A DNA stretch of 64,000 nucleotides from Mycolicibacterium doricum (GTDB lineage Bacteria; Actinomycetota; Actinomycetes; Mycobacteriales; Mycobacteriaceae): NCBI RefSeq assembly GCF_010728155.1, contig NZ_AP022605.1:2790001-2854000 (forward strand), written 5' to 3'. A program made the translations under genes and the position numbers. This document shows positions 19,569 to 29,159 of the stretch, piece after piece. The notes under the pieces are model-generated. The model was not told the DNA's origin and did no database searches. It saw only the letters and a program-made list of their open reading frames with translations. How positions within the stretch are numbered: the first letter of the stretch is position 1; every line of letters starts with the position of its first letter.

Positions 19569-20283
19569 AGCCCGCGCCGCGCAGCGTGTGGATCATCGGC
19601 GCGCGGCCACTGTCGATCTTCTTGCGCAGATACGACACGTACAGCTCGACGATGTTGGAGCGTCCCCCGAAGTCGTAGCTCCAGACGCGGTCCAGGATCT
19701 GCGCCTTGCTCAGCACCCGCTTCGAATTTCGCATCATGAACCGCAACAGCTCGAACTCCGTCGCGGTGAGCGTGATCGCGTCGCCACCGCGCGTCACCTC
19801 GTGGCTGTCCTCGTCGAGCACCAGGTCGCCGACCACGATCGTCGCACCGCCGGTCGCGCTCACCCCGGTACGGCGCAGCAGGGCCCGCAGCCGCAGCACG
19901 ACCTCTTCGAGCGAGAACGGTTTGGTGACGTAGTCGTCGCCGCCGGCGGTCAACCCGGCGATGCGGTCCTCGACGGAGTCCTTGGCGGTCAGCAGGAGCA
20001 GCGGCAACCCGGGGATCTGCTCGCGCAGCCTGGCGAGCACCTCGAGTCCGCTCATATCGGGCAGCATGACGTCGAGCACCACCACGTCGGGGGCGTTCTC
20101 GCGGGCCAGGGCGATGGCCGTCGCGCCGTCGCCCGCGGTGGCGATGTCCCAGCCCTCGTACCGCAGTGCCATCGACACGAGTTCGGCGAGCACCGGTTCG
20201 TCGTCGACGACGAGCACCCGCACCGGGTTACCGTCGGCGCGGCGCATGACCGACCGGTCGGTGCCGGTCTGGTTCAGGCTCAT
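19543..20283 (-). CDS. OmpR/PhoB-family response regulator
   Basis: 246 residues. The receiver domain has the acidic pair in LVVDDEP, phosphorylatable Asp71 in VVLDVMLPDMSG, and the lysine of DYVTKPFSLEE. The C-terminal winged helix has LTATEFELLRFMMRNSKRVL and WSYDFGGRSNIVELYVSYLRRK-like sequence ending in TLRGAGYVLKPAAR. It resembles mycobacterial PhoP and TrcR/TcrX-type regulators, but I cannot tell which orthologue it is. The kinase gene overlaps its end. The 149-bp gap to the divergent opp operon must hold both promoters. Confidence 0.93.
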   Translation of the reverse strand: MSLNQTGTDRSVMRRADGNPVRVLVVDDEPVLAELVSMALRYEGWDIATAGDGATAIALARENAPDVVVLDVMLPDMSGLEVLARLREQIPGLPLLLLTAKDSVEDRIAGLTAGGDDYVTKPFSLEEVVLRLRALLRRTGVSATGGATIVVGDLVLDEDSHEVTRGGDAITLTATEFELLRFMMRNSKRVLSKAQILDRVWSYDFGGRSNIVELYVSYLRKKIDSGRAPMIHTLRGAGYVLKPAAR

Positions 20284-20432
20284 GGCCCCATTATTCGCAC
20301 CGCGATGGGCCCAGTCCTGTGCATTGCCTATGCGTACGCTGTGAGGTGCGGCCGTCGCGTGTGCCCCGCGCCTGCGAGCGGGGGGATCTCTTCTACCCTC
20401 TAGCCCATGCAGCCCTGCACCGGCAGCCGCCG

Positions 20433-21413
20433 ATGACGCGGTTCCTCGCGCGCCGGCTGCTCAACTACGTCGTGCTGTTGGCGCTCGCGTCGTTCCTGAC
20501 GTTCACGCTGACGTCGCTGACCTTCGAACCGCTCGACAGCCTTCTGCAGCGCAACCCGCGGCCCCCGCAGTCGACCATCGACGCCAAGGCCGCCGAACTC
20601 AACCTCGACAAGCCCATCCCGGTGCGGTACGCGCAGTGGCTGGGTGACGCGGTGCGCGGCGACTTCGGCACCACGGTCAGCGGCCAGCCGGTCTCCGACG
20701 AACTGGGCCGCCGGATCGGGGTCAGCCTGCGGTTGCTGGTCATCGGCTCGATCCTGGGCACCGTCACCGGCGTCGTGATGGGCGCGTGGGGCGCCGTCCG
20801 GCAGTACCGACTCTCCGACCGGGTCGTCACGCTGCTGTCGCTGCTGGTGCTGTCCGCGCCGACGTTCGTGATCGCCAACCTGCTGATCCTGGGGGCCCTC
20901 AACGCCAACTCCTGGCTCGGCGTGCAGCTGTTCGAGTACACCGGCGAGACCTCGCCCGATGCGGTCGGCGGACCGGTCAACCAATTCGTCGACCGGTTGC
21001 AGCACCTGATCCTGCCGACGGTCACGCTCGCGCTCGCGGCCATCGCCGGGTTCAGCCGCTACCAGCGCAACGCAATGCTCGACGTCCTCGGCCAGGACTT
21101 CATCCGGACCGCCCGCGCCAAGGGCCTGACCCGGCGCCAAGCGTTGTTCAAGCACGGTCTGCGCACCGCGCTGATCCCGATGGCGACCCTGTTCGCCTAC
21201 GGGGTGAGCGGGTTGGTGACCGGCGCGGTCTTCGTCGAGAAGATTTTCGGCTGGCATGGCATGGGGGAATGGGTGGTGCAGGGCATCGCAACCCAGGACA
21301 CCAACATCGTCGCGGCGATCACGGTGTTCTCCGGGGCCATGATCCTGCTGGCCGGGCTGTTGTCCGACGTGATCTACGCGGCGCTGGATCCGAGGGTGAG
21401 GGTGCAGGGGTGA
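20433..21413 (+). CDS. oppB: Oligopeptide ABC transporter permease OppB
   Basis: A 326-residue inner-membrane permease with six predicted helices, beginning [16 protein letters not shown], and carrying the BPD_transp_1 EAA-type loop ([28 protein letters not shown]) that docks with the ATPase. ATG 20433 is the family start; the longer open frame is upstream DNA. It is the first gene of oppBCDA, with its stop in a GTGA overlap with oppC. In M. tuberculosis the equivalent importer takes up short peptides such as glutathione. Confidence 0.95.
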   Translation: MTRFLARRLLNYVVLLALASFLTFTLTSLTFEPLDSLLQRNPRPPQSTIDAKAAELNLDKPIPVRYAQWLGDAVRGDFGTTVSGQPVSDELGRRIGVSLRLLVIGSILGTVTGVVMGAWGAVRQYRLSDRVVTLLSLLVLSAPTFVIANLLILGALNANSWLGVQLFEYTGETSPDAVGGPVNQFVDRLQHLILPTVTLALAAIAGFSRYQRNAMLDVLGQDFIRTARAKGLTRRQALFKHGLRTALIPMATLFAYGVSGLVTGAVFVEKIFGWHGMGEWVVQGIATQDTNIVAAITVFSGAMILLAGLLSDVIYAALDPRVRVQG

Positions 21414-22330
21414 CGGATTCGACGAGCACCACCGCCCGATCCGGACTGGACAGCTCGCGGTTCGCGTCGCGACGCACCCTGGTCCTGCGGCGGTTCGTGC
21501 GCAACAAGCCGGCGGTCGGCGCGCTGGTGGTGCTGGTGCTGATGTTCGCCGGGTGTTACCTGTTGCCGCCGCTGCTGCCCCACAGCTACACCGACCTGGA
21601 CTACTACGCGCTACAGCAGCCACCGACGACCGAACACTGGTTCGGAACCAACGCCCTGGGCCAGGACCTGCTGGCTCAGACGCTGCGCGGTATGCAGAAG
21701 TCGATGCTCATCGGCGTCGCAGTCGCGTTCATCTCGACGATCATCGCGGCCACCGTCGGATCGATCGCCGGCTACTTCGGCGGATGGCGCGACCGCACGC
21801 TGATGTGGCTGGTCGACCTCCTGTTGGTGGTGCCCAGCTTCATCCTCATCGCCATCGTGACGCCGCGGACCACGGAGTCCGGCACGATCCTGTGGCTGAT
21901 CCTGCTGCTGGCGGCGTTCAGCTGGATGATCAGCTCTCGCATGGTGCGGGGCCTGACAATGAGCCTGCGCGACCGCGAATTCGTCGTCGCGGCGCGCTAC
22001 ATGGGTGTGCCGCACTGGCGGATCATCGTGCGCCACATTGTGCCCAACGTGGCGTCGATCCTCATCATCGACACCGCGCTCAACGTCGGGCTGGCGGTGC
22101 TCGCCGAAACCGGGCTGAGCTACCTGGGATTCGGTGTGCAGCGGCCGGACGTCTCGCTGGGCACGCTGATCGCCGACGGCACCGGTTCGGTCACCACCTT
22201 CCCGTGGGTGTTCCTGTTCCCGGCCGGCGTGCTGGTGCTGATCGTCCTGTGCGCCAACCTCGTCGGCGACGGGCTGCGCGACGCACTCGATCCGGGGATC
22301 CGGCCGGCCCGGAGAGGCCGGAAGAGATGA
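21410..22330 (+). CDS. oppC: Oligopeptide ABC transporter permease OppC
   Basis: 306 residues, the second membrane subunit. The N-terminal OppC_N motif ([20 protein letters not shown]) and [19 protein letters not shown] are followed by five to six helices and the coupling loop [20 protein letters not shown]. It starts at GTG 21410 overlapping the oppB stop and ends in an ATGA overlap with oppD. The open frame extending back to 20786 is only a shadow over oppB. Confidence 0.95.
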   Translation: MTDSTSTTARSGLDSSRFASRRTLVLRRFVRNKPAVGALVVLVLMFAGCYLLPPLLPHSYTDLDYYALQQPPTTEHWFGTNALGQDLLAQTLRGMQKSMLIGVAVAFISTIIAATVGSIAGYFGGWRDRTLMWLVDLLLVVPSFILIAIVTPRTTESGTILWLILLLAAFSWMISSRMVRGLTMSLRDREFVVAARYMGVPHWRIIVRHIVPNVASILIIDTALNVGLAVLAETGLSYLGFGVQRPDVSLGTLIADGTGSVTTFPWVFLFPAGVLVLIVLCANLVGDGLRDALDPGIRPARRGRKR

Positions 22331-24162
22331 GCCTGCTCGAGGTCACCGGGCTGACGGTGACATTCGCGACCGACGCCGAGCGGGTGGCCGCGGTACGCGG
22401 CCTGGACTATCACGTCGACGCCGCAGAGGTGGTGGCGCTCGTCGGGGAGTCCGGTGCCGGGAAATCGGCCGGCGCGATGGCCGTCGCCGGGTTGCTGCCC
22501 GAGCACGCGGAGGTGGCCGGTTCCGTGCGGTTGGACGGCACCGAACTGCTCGGCCTCTCCGATGCCGAGATGTCTCGGATCCGCGGCCGAAGGATCGGCA
22601 CGGTGTTCCAGGATCCGATGTCGGCGCTGACGCCGGTGTACACGGTCGGGGACCAGATCGCCGAGGCACTGCGCGTGCACAACCGCGACCTCGGCCGCCG
22701 CGCCGCACGCGCCCGCGCGGTCGAACTGCTCGAACTGGTCGGCATCGCGCAGCCGGAGCGCCGCGCCCGGGCCTTTCCTCACGAACTGTCCGGCGGCGAG
22801 CGCCAGCGGGTAGTCATCGCGATCGCCATCGCCAACGACCCTGACCTGCTGATCTGCGACGAGCCGACCACCGCGCTGGACGTCACCGTGCAGGCGCAGA
22901 TCCTCGAAGTGCTGCGGACGGCGCGCGACGTCACCGGGGCTGGCGTGCTGATCATTACCCACGACCTGGGCGTCGTCGCTGAGTTCGCCGACCGGGCGCT
23001 GGTGATGTACGCCGGCCGGGCCGTGGAGATCGCGTCGGTGTCGGAGCTGTATGCCGAGCGGCGCATGCCCTACACGGTCGGGTTGCTCGGGTCGGTGCCA
23101 CGACTCGACGCGCCGCAGGGCGAGCGGCTGGTGCCGATTCCGGGTGCGCCGCCGTCGCTGGCGGCGCTGCCGCCGGGCTGCCCGTTCGCGCCGCGCTGCC
23201 CGCTAGCGATCGACGAGTGTCGCGCCGGCGAACCCGAGCTTGTCGAAGTGGCGCCGGGGCACCGGGCGGCGTGCATCCGCACCGAACACGTCGCGGGCCG
23301 CAGCGCCGCCGAGGTGTACGGCGTGTCCACCGCGCCTCCCGCGTCACCGCCGTCGGCCGACGATCCGGTGGTGCTGCGGGTGAGCGATCTGGTGAAGACC
23401 TACGCGTTGACCAAGGGCACCGTCTTCCGGCGCCGGATCGGCGAGGTCCGCGCCGTCGACGGCATCAGCTTCGAACTGCAACAGGGACGCACGCTGGGGA
23501 TCGTCGGCGAATCCGGTTCGGGCAAGTCGACGACACTGCACCAGATCCTCGAACTCGTGCCGCCGCAGGCTGGTTCGATCGAGGTGCTCGGCTCCGACGT
23601 CGCCGGGCTCGACCGTGGGGCACGGCGTGCGCTGCGGGGGGATCTGCAGGTGGTGTTCCAGGATCCGGTGGCGTCGCTCGACCCACGGCTGCCGGTGTTC
23701 GATGTGCTGGCCGAACCGTTACAGGCCGACAACTTCGACAAGACCCGCATCGACGAGCGGGTGGCCGAACTACTCGGCATCGTGGGGCTGCGCCGCGAGG
23801 ACGCCAGCCGCTACCCCGCGGAGTTTTCCGGCGGGCAGAAGCAGCGCATCGGCATCGCCCGGGCACTGGCCACCCAGCCGAGGATCCTCGCCCTCGACGA
23901 ACCCGTCTCGGCGCTGGACGTGTCGATCCAGGCGGGCGTCATCAACCTGCTGCTGGACCTGCAGGAGCAGTTCGGGTTGTCGTATCTGTTCGTCTCGCAC
24001 GACCTGTCGGTGGTGCGGCACCTCGCCCACCGGGTCGCCGTCATGCACAAGGGCGCCATCGTCGAGCAGGGCGACGGCGAGCAGATCTTCATCGCACCGC
24101 GACACGCTTACACGCGGAGTCTGTTGGCGGCGGTGCCCCAGCCGACGGTCCCGCAACGTTAG
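22327..24162 (+). CDS. oppD: Oligopeptide ABC transporter ATPase OppD (fused dual ATPase)
   Basis: 611 residues containing two ABC domains in one chain, equal to OppD plus OppF of other bacteria. The first has Walker [10 protein letters not shown] at residues 40-48, signature LSGGERQR and Walker [14 protein letters not shown]. It is followed by the oligo_HPY region with [15 protein letters not shown], whose cysteines commonly bind an iron-sulfur cluster in this family. The second has GESGSGKST near residue 395, FSGGQKQR and [11 protein letters not shown]. The fusion is the normal mycobacterial form. ATG 22327 overlaps the oppC stop. Confidence 0.95.
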   Translation: MSLLEVTGLTVTFATDAERVAAVRGLDYHVDAAEVVALVGESGAGKSAGAMAVAGLLPEHAEVAGSVRLDGTELLGLSDAEMSRIRGRRIGTVFQDPMSALTPVYTVGDQIAEALRVHNRDLGRRAARARAVELLELVGIAQPERRARAFPHELSGGERQRVVIAIAIANDPDLLICDEPTTALDVTVQAQILEVLRTARDVTGAGVLIITHDLGVVAEFADRALVMYAGRAVEIASVSELYAERRMPYTVGLLGSVPRLDAPQGERLVPIPGAPPSLAALPPGCPFAPRCPLAIDECRAGEPELVEVAPGHRAACIRTEHVAGRSAAEVYGVSTAPPASPPSADDPVVLRVSDLVKTYALTKGTVFRRRIGEVRAVDGISFELQQGRTLGIVGESGSGKSTTLHQILELVPPQAGSIEVLGSDVAGLDRGARRALRGDLQVVFQDPVASLDPRLPVFDVLAEPLQADNFDKTRIDERVAELLGIVGLRREDASRYPAEFSGGQKQRIGIARALATQPRILALDEPVSALDVSIQAGVINLLLDLQEQFGLSYLFVSHDLSVVRHLAHRVAVMHKGAIVEQGDGEQIFIAPRHAYTRSLLAAVPQPTVPQR

Positions 24163-24173
24163 AGTTCGTGTGC

Positions 24174-25835
24174 ATGACGTTGCGACGCCTCATCTCGGCC
24201 GCCCTCGTTGCCACCCTCACCCTCACGGCGTGTTCGAGCGGCAACGAGGAGACGCCGCCGGCCGGTGGTAGCGCGGAGCTCGGCGCCACCAACGACATCA
24301 ACCCGCAGGACGTGGGCAATCTGCGTCAGGGCGGCAATCTGCGCCTGGCGCTCAGTGGTTTCCCACCCAACTTCAACACACTGCACATCGACGGCAACCT
24401 GGGCGAACTTGGTGGGCTGCTACGCCCGACGATGCCACGCGCCTTCGTCCTCTCCCCCGCCGGCGAGCCGTCCGTCAACCAGGACTACTTCACCGAAGTG
24501 GAGCTGACGGGTACCGATCCGCAGACGGTGACCTACACCATCAACCCCAAAGCGGTGTGGAGCGACGGCACGCCGATCACCTGGGAGGACATCGCCAGCC
24601 AGATCGCCGCCCAGAGCGGTAGGGACGAAAGGTTCCTTATCGCCGCGCCGAATGGCACCGAGCGGGTCGCCTCGGTGACCCGCGGGGTCGACGACCGTCA
24701 GGCGGTCGTCACGTTCGCCGATCACTACGCCGACTGGAAGGGCATGTTCGCCGGTAACAGCATGCTTTACCCGAAGAGCGTGACAGCAACGCCGGAGGCG
24801 TTCAACACCGCACTGCTCAACGGGCCCGCCCCGTCGGCGGGCCCGTTCATCGTCAGCAGCGTCGACAAGGCTGCACAGCGGATCAGGTTGAGCCGCAACC
24901 CGAACTGGTGGGGCGCGGCCCCGAAGCTGGACACCATCACCTACACGGTGCTCGACGACGCGGCCAAGATCCCAGCGCTGCAGAACAACGCGCTCGACGC
25001 GGTTGGGCTCGTCTCCCTCGACGAACTCACGATTGCGCAGCGCACCGCCGGGGTGTCCATCCGCCGGGCACCGGCGGCCAGCTGGTACCACCTGACCATC
25101 AACGGTGCGCCGGGCTCCATCCTGAACGACCCGGCACTGCGCAGGGCAATCGCCAAGGGCATCGACCGGCAAGTCATCGCCGATGTCAGCCAGCGCGGCC
25201 TCGTGGCGACCCCCACCACGCTGGACAACCACATCTACGTGGCTGGCCAGGAGGGCTATCAGAGCAACGGTATCCCGTTCGACCGGGAGGCCGCCAACCG
25301 CGAACTCGATGCGCTCGGCTGGCGTCTGAACGGGCAGTTCCGGGAGAAAGACGGCAGGCAACTGGTGATCCGCGACGTGTTCTACGACGGGCAGAGCACC
25401 CGGCAGATCGCGCAGGTCGCCCAGAACCTGCTGGCACAGATCGGCGTGAAACTCGACCTGATCGCGGCCCCGGGCGGTGCGTTGTTCACCCAGTACGTCA
25501 CACCGGGCAACTTCGACATCGCCCAGTTCGGTTACGCCGGGGACGCATTCCCGTTGTCCAGCTTGACCCAGATCTATGCCGCGACCGGTGAAGGCAACGT
25601 AGGCAAGATCGGCAGCCCGCAGATCGACGCGCAGATCGAGAAGACGCTGTCCGAACTCGACCCGGCCAAGGCCCGCGAACACGCCAACGAACTGGACAAG
25701 ATGCTGTGGGCGGTGGTGCACAGCCTGCCGCTGTTCCAGTCGGCAGGCAACGTCGCCGTCCGCAGCAGCCTCGCCAACTACGGACCGGCCGGCATCGGCG
25801 ACCTGGATTACACGAAAATCGGTTTCGTGAAGTAA
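24174..25835 (+). CDS. oppA: Oligopeptide-binding lipoprotein OppA
   Basis: A 553-residue extracytoplasmic solute-binding protein of the SBP_bac_5 family, anchored as a lipoprotein by lipobox LTAC with Cys20. Characteristic regions are LTYTINPKAVWSDGTPITWEDI-like sequence near residue 120, LSRNPNWWG near residue 242 and ALRRAIAKGIDRQVI near residue 320. It starts at ATG 24174, 11 bp after oppD, and closes the operon; a hairpin follows at 25871-25888. It delivers peptides to OppBC. Confidence 0.94.
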   Translation: MTLRRLISAALVATLTLTACSSGNEETPPAGGSAELGATNDINPQDVGNLRQGGNLRLALSGFPPNFNTLHIDGNLGELGGLLRPTMPRAFVLSPAGEPSVNQDYFTEVELTGTDPQTVTYTINPKAVWSDGTPITWEDIASQIAAQSGRDERFLIAAPNGTERVASVTRGVDDRQAVVTFADHYADWKGMFAGNSMLYPKSVTATPEAFNTALLNGPAPSAGPFIVSSVDKAAQRIRLSRNPNWWGAAPKLDTITYTVLDDAAKIPALQNNALDAVGLVSLDELTIAQRTAGVSIRRAPAASWYHLTINGAPGSILNDPALRRAIAKGIDRQVIADVSQRGLVATPTTLDNHIYVAGQEGYQSNGIPFDREAANRELDALGWRLNGQFREKDGRQLVIRDVFYDGQSTRQIAQVAQNLLAQIGVKLDLIAAPGGALFTQYVTPGNFDIAQFGYAGDAFPLSSLTQIYAATGEGNVGKIGSPQIDAQIEKTLSELDPAKAREHANELDKMLWAVVHSLPLFQSAGNVAVRSSLANYGPAGIGDLDYTKIGFVK

Positions 25836-25870
25836 CAGCCCCTGTGCGGGCCCCTTGGTACCAAAGCACG

Positions 25871-25888
25871 GGCGCTCCCGCGAGCGCC
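25871..25888. terminator. Hairpin between convergent oppA and PAKKA-repeat gene
   Basis: A perfect 7-bp stem, GGCGCTC/GAGCGCC, with the 4-base loop CCGC. There is no clear U-tract on either side, which is common for mycobacterial terminators. It lies 35 bp after the oppA stop and 36 bp from the end of the convergent gene, so it could serve both. Confidence 0.5.
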
Positions 25889-25923
25889 TATCTCTGAGTG
25901 GTCTCGCGGTAACAGTCCGCTGA

Positions 25924-26427
25924 TCAGCCCTGGGTATCCGGGCGTTTGACGGCCTTCTTCGCCGGGGCCTTCTTGGCGGGTGGGTTCTTGGCGGGTGGCG
26001 TCTTCGCCGCTTCGGTCTTGGTCAGCCCGGCATCCTTGGCCGGCGCCTTTTTGGCCGGCGCCTTCTTGGCGGGCGTCTTCTTGGCGGGCGCCTTCTTGGC
26101 CGGCGGTGCCATGTTGGCCGCTTCGGTCTTCGCCGGAGTGGCTTTGACCGCAGGCTTCTTGGCGGGGGCCTTCTTCGCCGGAGGTGCCTTCTTCGCCGGA
26201 GGTTTCGGCGCCGACGCCGACCCGGAGCTCGACGTGCCCTTCTCACCGGACGGCAATGCGGCGGGGCCGTCGGAGTCCGACGATGATCCGATACCGACGC
26301 GCCCAGCCGCCCCCTCCACGGCGTCACGCGCCTTCTGCGCCAGCCCTCCCAGCGCGGCTCCCACCGTCGTGAGCAGATCGGTGACGCGCTGCCGCAGCGG
26401 CTCGGCTCTGTCTCCTAGTGACACCAT
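25924..26427 (-). CDS. Protein with lysine-rich PAKKA repeats (histone-tail-like)
   Basis: 167 residues. The first ~60 form a mostly helical head ([20 protein letters not shown], then [16 protein letters not shown]). The remainder is a serine linker plus about 90 residues of [13 protein letters not shown] repeats interrupted by [10 protein letters not shown], like the basic tails of HupB and histone H1. Such tails bind DNA or polyanions. GGGAGG lies 2 nt before ATG 26427 and 5 nt before GTG 26424, so GTG may be the true start. It is downstream of the SbcC-like gene, with about 50 bp between them. I do not recognise the head domain; nucleoid association is inferred only from composition. Confidence 0.75.
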   Translation of the reverse strand: MVSLGDRAEPLRQRVTDLLTTVGAALGGLAQKARDAVEGAAGRVGIGSSSDSDGPAALPSGEKGTSSSGSASAPKPPAKKAPPAKKAPAKKPAVKATPAKTEAANMAPPAKKAPAKKTPAKKAPAKKAPAKDAGLTKTEAAKTPPAKNPPAKKAPAKKAVKRPDTQG

Positions 26428-26477
26428 GGCCTCCCGGTTTGTGTTACTCGTAGGCCATACCCGTTTTCGTGGATACC

Positions 26478-29159
26478 TCACGTGTCACGGGCAGCGGCAT
26501 TCGGCGGAAGCGGTGAAAGCTCTCGCTCAGACGTCAACTCGATATGGTGTGTGCCGGGCACCGATGCGTACCGCTGCGGGTTGCATGTCAACACGATCAC
26601 CTGGCCGTCACCACCGATGACGTCAAAAACGGTGCCCATCTTGGTCAACCGGTCGGGATCGGTGAATCCAAGCGCGTCGTCGATGACGACGGGCACCGAG
26701 TCCTCCTTGGCCACAAGGGCAGCGCCGGCGAGCCGAGCCACGATGCCCAACTGTTCCTTCGCACCGCCGGACAGTGATTCGTAGGGCACTGTGCGGCCGG
26801 CTAGCGTGCGGTTGTGGATCCGCAGATCGCTGTCGATCTCGACTTCGAAGCTCTCACCGAACACCAGCCGCCCCAACCGTTCGACCTCACGGCGGTACGG
26901 CTCGACGTAGCGTTGCCGCGTCGCCGCGCGGTGCCTGCTCATCACCGAACGCAGAAGCTCCACCGCCCGCGCCCTGCGGTGCACCCGCAGGTAGTCGGAC
27001 TCGGCGTGTTGGCGTTCGGCGTGCGCACTGTCCAATTGGCACTGCCGGCCCTCGGTGCCGTACACCTTCAGCGCGGCAGTCACTTCACGCAGCGCCTCGG
27101 TCGTCTCCTCGTGGCGGGCCTGCAGCGCCCTTTCGCGACGCGTCACCTCGGAAAGAGTTGCGTCGACCTCCTCCGGCGCGCACTGCGCCAGTTCGTCGCG
27201 AAGCTGGGCGGCGCGGGCGGCGGCGCGCTCGGCGGCCTCACGGTCGGCTTCGGCCGCCACCGACAGCGCCTCGTCGGCCACGGTGTCTCTGGCCGCGGCC
27301 AGCCGTTCGGTAACGCGGTTCAGCTCCGCCTGTGCGGCGGTGAGCTTCTCCTGCACGACACCGAGCCGAGTGGTCTTCTGCGCCAACTCCGCCGAGGCCG
27401 CCACCGCCACCTTGCGATGGGTCTCGCAGTCGACGATGGCGCGCTGATGCGCAGCGACGACGGCGGCCAGGGCCATGCGGGCCGCGGCGGCATCTGCCGG
27501 ACCGGCGAGGTCGAACAGCCCTTCGGCGTCCGGTTGCCCGTCCCGGAGTTCGGTCAGCCGTGCCCGCAGTGCCGCTTCGCTGTTGTCACCGGTCAGCGCA
27601 TCGACAGTCGCACGCAATGTCGCCCGCGTCTGCTTCAGCTCGCGGCGCCGGTCGTGCAGGCTCCGCGCGGCCACGACGTCGGCGGCGCCGGCGTCCTGCA
27701 GCGCGGCCGCCAGTTCCGCGTTGGCCTCGTCGAGCCGGGCCTGGGTCTGGACCGCCGGGGCGCCGGGCACCACGCGCGCCGTCAACAGCGCGGGTACGGT
27801 CAGCTCGGTCGGCGACGTGGCATTGACCGACCAGCCCTGCCCAGCGGCCAGCCGCACCAAGTCGTCTCCGACCCGCACCTCGAGGTCGGCGACGGCCTCG
27901 ATCTCTATTCGGGCAGAGGCTGATTCGGCCTGCCCGGCGGCCCGCTGGACGGCCAGGGCGGCGGCCTCGACGCGCCGGATCGAGGTGTCGGTGACCGTGA
28001 TCCCGGCCATTGCGGTGTCGACGGCCGCCAGCTCACGGATCGCCGCGTCGATCTTCGCCAGCCTGGCCGCCAGCCGGTCGGCCTCGTGGCTGTCCGAAAG
28101 ACGTTGGGCCACAGCGCGTATCGTGTCGACGCGGGCCTGCTGTTCTTCCACTGCGGCGCGCGCCTGCTCGGCAGCCTGCTGCGCCGCCTCGTCGACATGG
28201 CGGGCGGTCGCCTCCTCATCGACCGCGATGGCGACCGCGGCTTCGAGATCGGTGATCGCCGCGCGGCGCTCGTCGATGTCCGCCCGCACCCGGCGGCGTT
28301 CGGTGACCGCGGCGAGCGAGGCGGTGCGCGTGGCCTGAGCAGCCTTGGCGATGACGTCCGCCTCGTCGACCTGCCGGCGCAGCGCCGCCACCGCCTGCGC
28401 GGCTTCCCGCGCGGCGATCAGCTCTCTGGTGAGCGCCGCTCGCTGCATGCTCGACTCCGCCAGTCGGTCGGTCAGCACCGCGTGCCGGCGCACCGCCTCG
28501 TCGACCTCACCGACCGCGGCCGCGCAGCGCGCCGCCTCGGCTTCGGCCGCCTGCAGCCGTTTGATCGCGGCGGCCCACTCCCCCGTGGGCCGCCCGGTGG
28601 CAGTGAAGTACCGGCTGTACTCCTCGTCGATGCGGTCGACGAGCAGCGGTTCAACACCCGAGGTGGCGGCCGCTTCACCGGCGGCCACGTCGAGCGCGCG
28701 GGCCAGCGCATCGGAGCCGGAGAAGTCGGCCGCGGCAGTGGAGGCGGATTGCCAGACCCGTTGCGCTCGCCACAGATCCATGTCGACGGTCTGTTCGAGA
28801 AGGATCAGCGCACGCTCGTGGGCCTCGTCACCGGTGAGCTGTTCACGCTGCGGGACGACAATGGTCAGCTCCGTCTCCGCACGCTTGTGGAATCGCTTGC
28901 GGTAGACGAACCGATATGCCCCGGTGGTCATCTCGGCGCTGATCTCGGTACCCACGTCGGCGTGCGTGGGCTTGACCTGCTTGACTTCCTTCTTCGTCGA
29001 GCGGTCCTTGGCGGCGAACAGCAGATCCAGCGCCTCGATCATCGAGGATTTGCCGATCTCGTTGGCCCCGCTGATCACCACGACACCGCGGTCGGGGAAC
29101 TCGACCTCGCGGCGGCTGACGCCGCGGTAGTTGGTCAACACCAGGCGGTGCAGCTTCAT
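26478..29159 (-). CDS. SbcC/Rad50-like AAA ATPase
   Basis: 893 residues. The N-terminal ATPase half begins MKLHRLVLTNYRGVSRREVE with Walker A GANEIGKSS at 31-39. A long central region is alanine/glutamate/arginine-rich and predicted coiled coil. The C-terminal half has signature YESLSGGAKEQLG and Walker B VPVVIDDALGF. No CXXC zinc hook, the dimerisation element of true Rad50/SbcC, is visible. Its ATG overlaps the stop of the SbcD-like gene, so the two are presumably partners in a nuclease complex on DNA ends. It corresponds to M. tuberculosis Rv1278. Confidence 0.9.
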   Translation of the reverse strand: MKLHRLVLTNYRGVSRREVEFPDRGVVVISGANEIGKSSMIEALDLLFAAKDRSTKKEVKQVKPTHADVGTEISAEMTTGAYRFVYRKRFHKRAETELTIVVPQREQLTGDEAHERALILLEQTVDMDLWRAQRVWQSASTAAADFSGSDALARALDVAAGEAAATSGVEPLLVDRIDEEYSRYFTATGRPTGEWAAAIKRLQAAEAEAARCAAAVGEVDEAVRRHAVLTDRLAESSMQRAALTRELIAAREAAQAVAALRRQVDEADVIAKAAQATRTASLAAVTERRRVRADIDERRAAITDLEAAVAIAVDEEATARHVDEAAQQAAEQARAAVEEQQARVDTIRAVAQRLSDSHEADRLAARLAKIDAAIRELAAVDTAMAGITVTDTSIRRVEAAALAVQRAAGQAESASARIEIEAVADLEVRVGDDLVRLAAGQGWSVNATSPTELTVPALLTARVVPGAPAVQTQARLDEANAELAAALQDAGAADVVAARSLHDRRRELKQTRATLRATVDALTGDNSEAALRARLTELRDGQPDAEGLFDLAGPADAAAARMALAAVVAAHQRAIVDCETHRKVAVAASAELAQKTTRLGVVQEKLTAAQAELNRVTERLAAARDTVADEALSVAAEADREAAERAAARAAQLRDELAQCAPEEVDATLSEVTRRERALQARHEETTEALREVTAALKVYGTEGRQCQLDSAHAERQHAESDYLRVHRRARAVELLRSVMSRHRAATRQRYVEPYRREVERLGRLVFGESFEVEIDSDLRIHNRTLAGRTVPYESLSGGAKEQLGIVARLAGAALVAKEDSVPVVIDDALGFTDPDRLTKMGTVFDVIGGDGQVIVLTCNPQRYASVPGTHHIELTSERELSPLPPNAAARDT

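Noticed and set aside
25950..26220. Possible non-coding tandem repeat
   Set aside because: The repetition is explained by PAKKA codons in an open frame with a proper start site.
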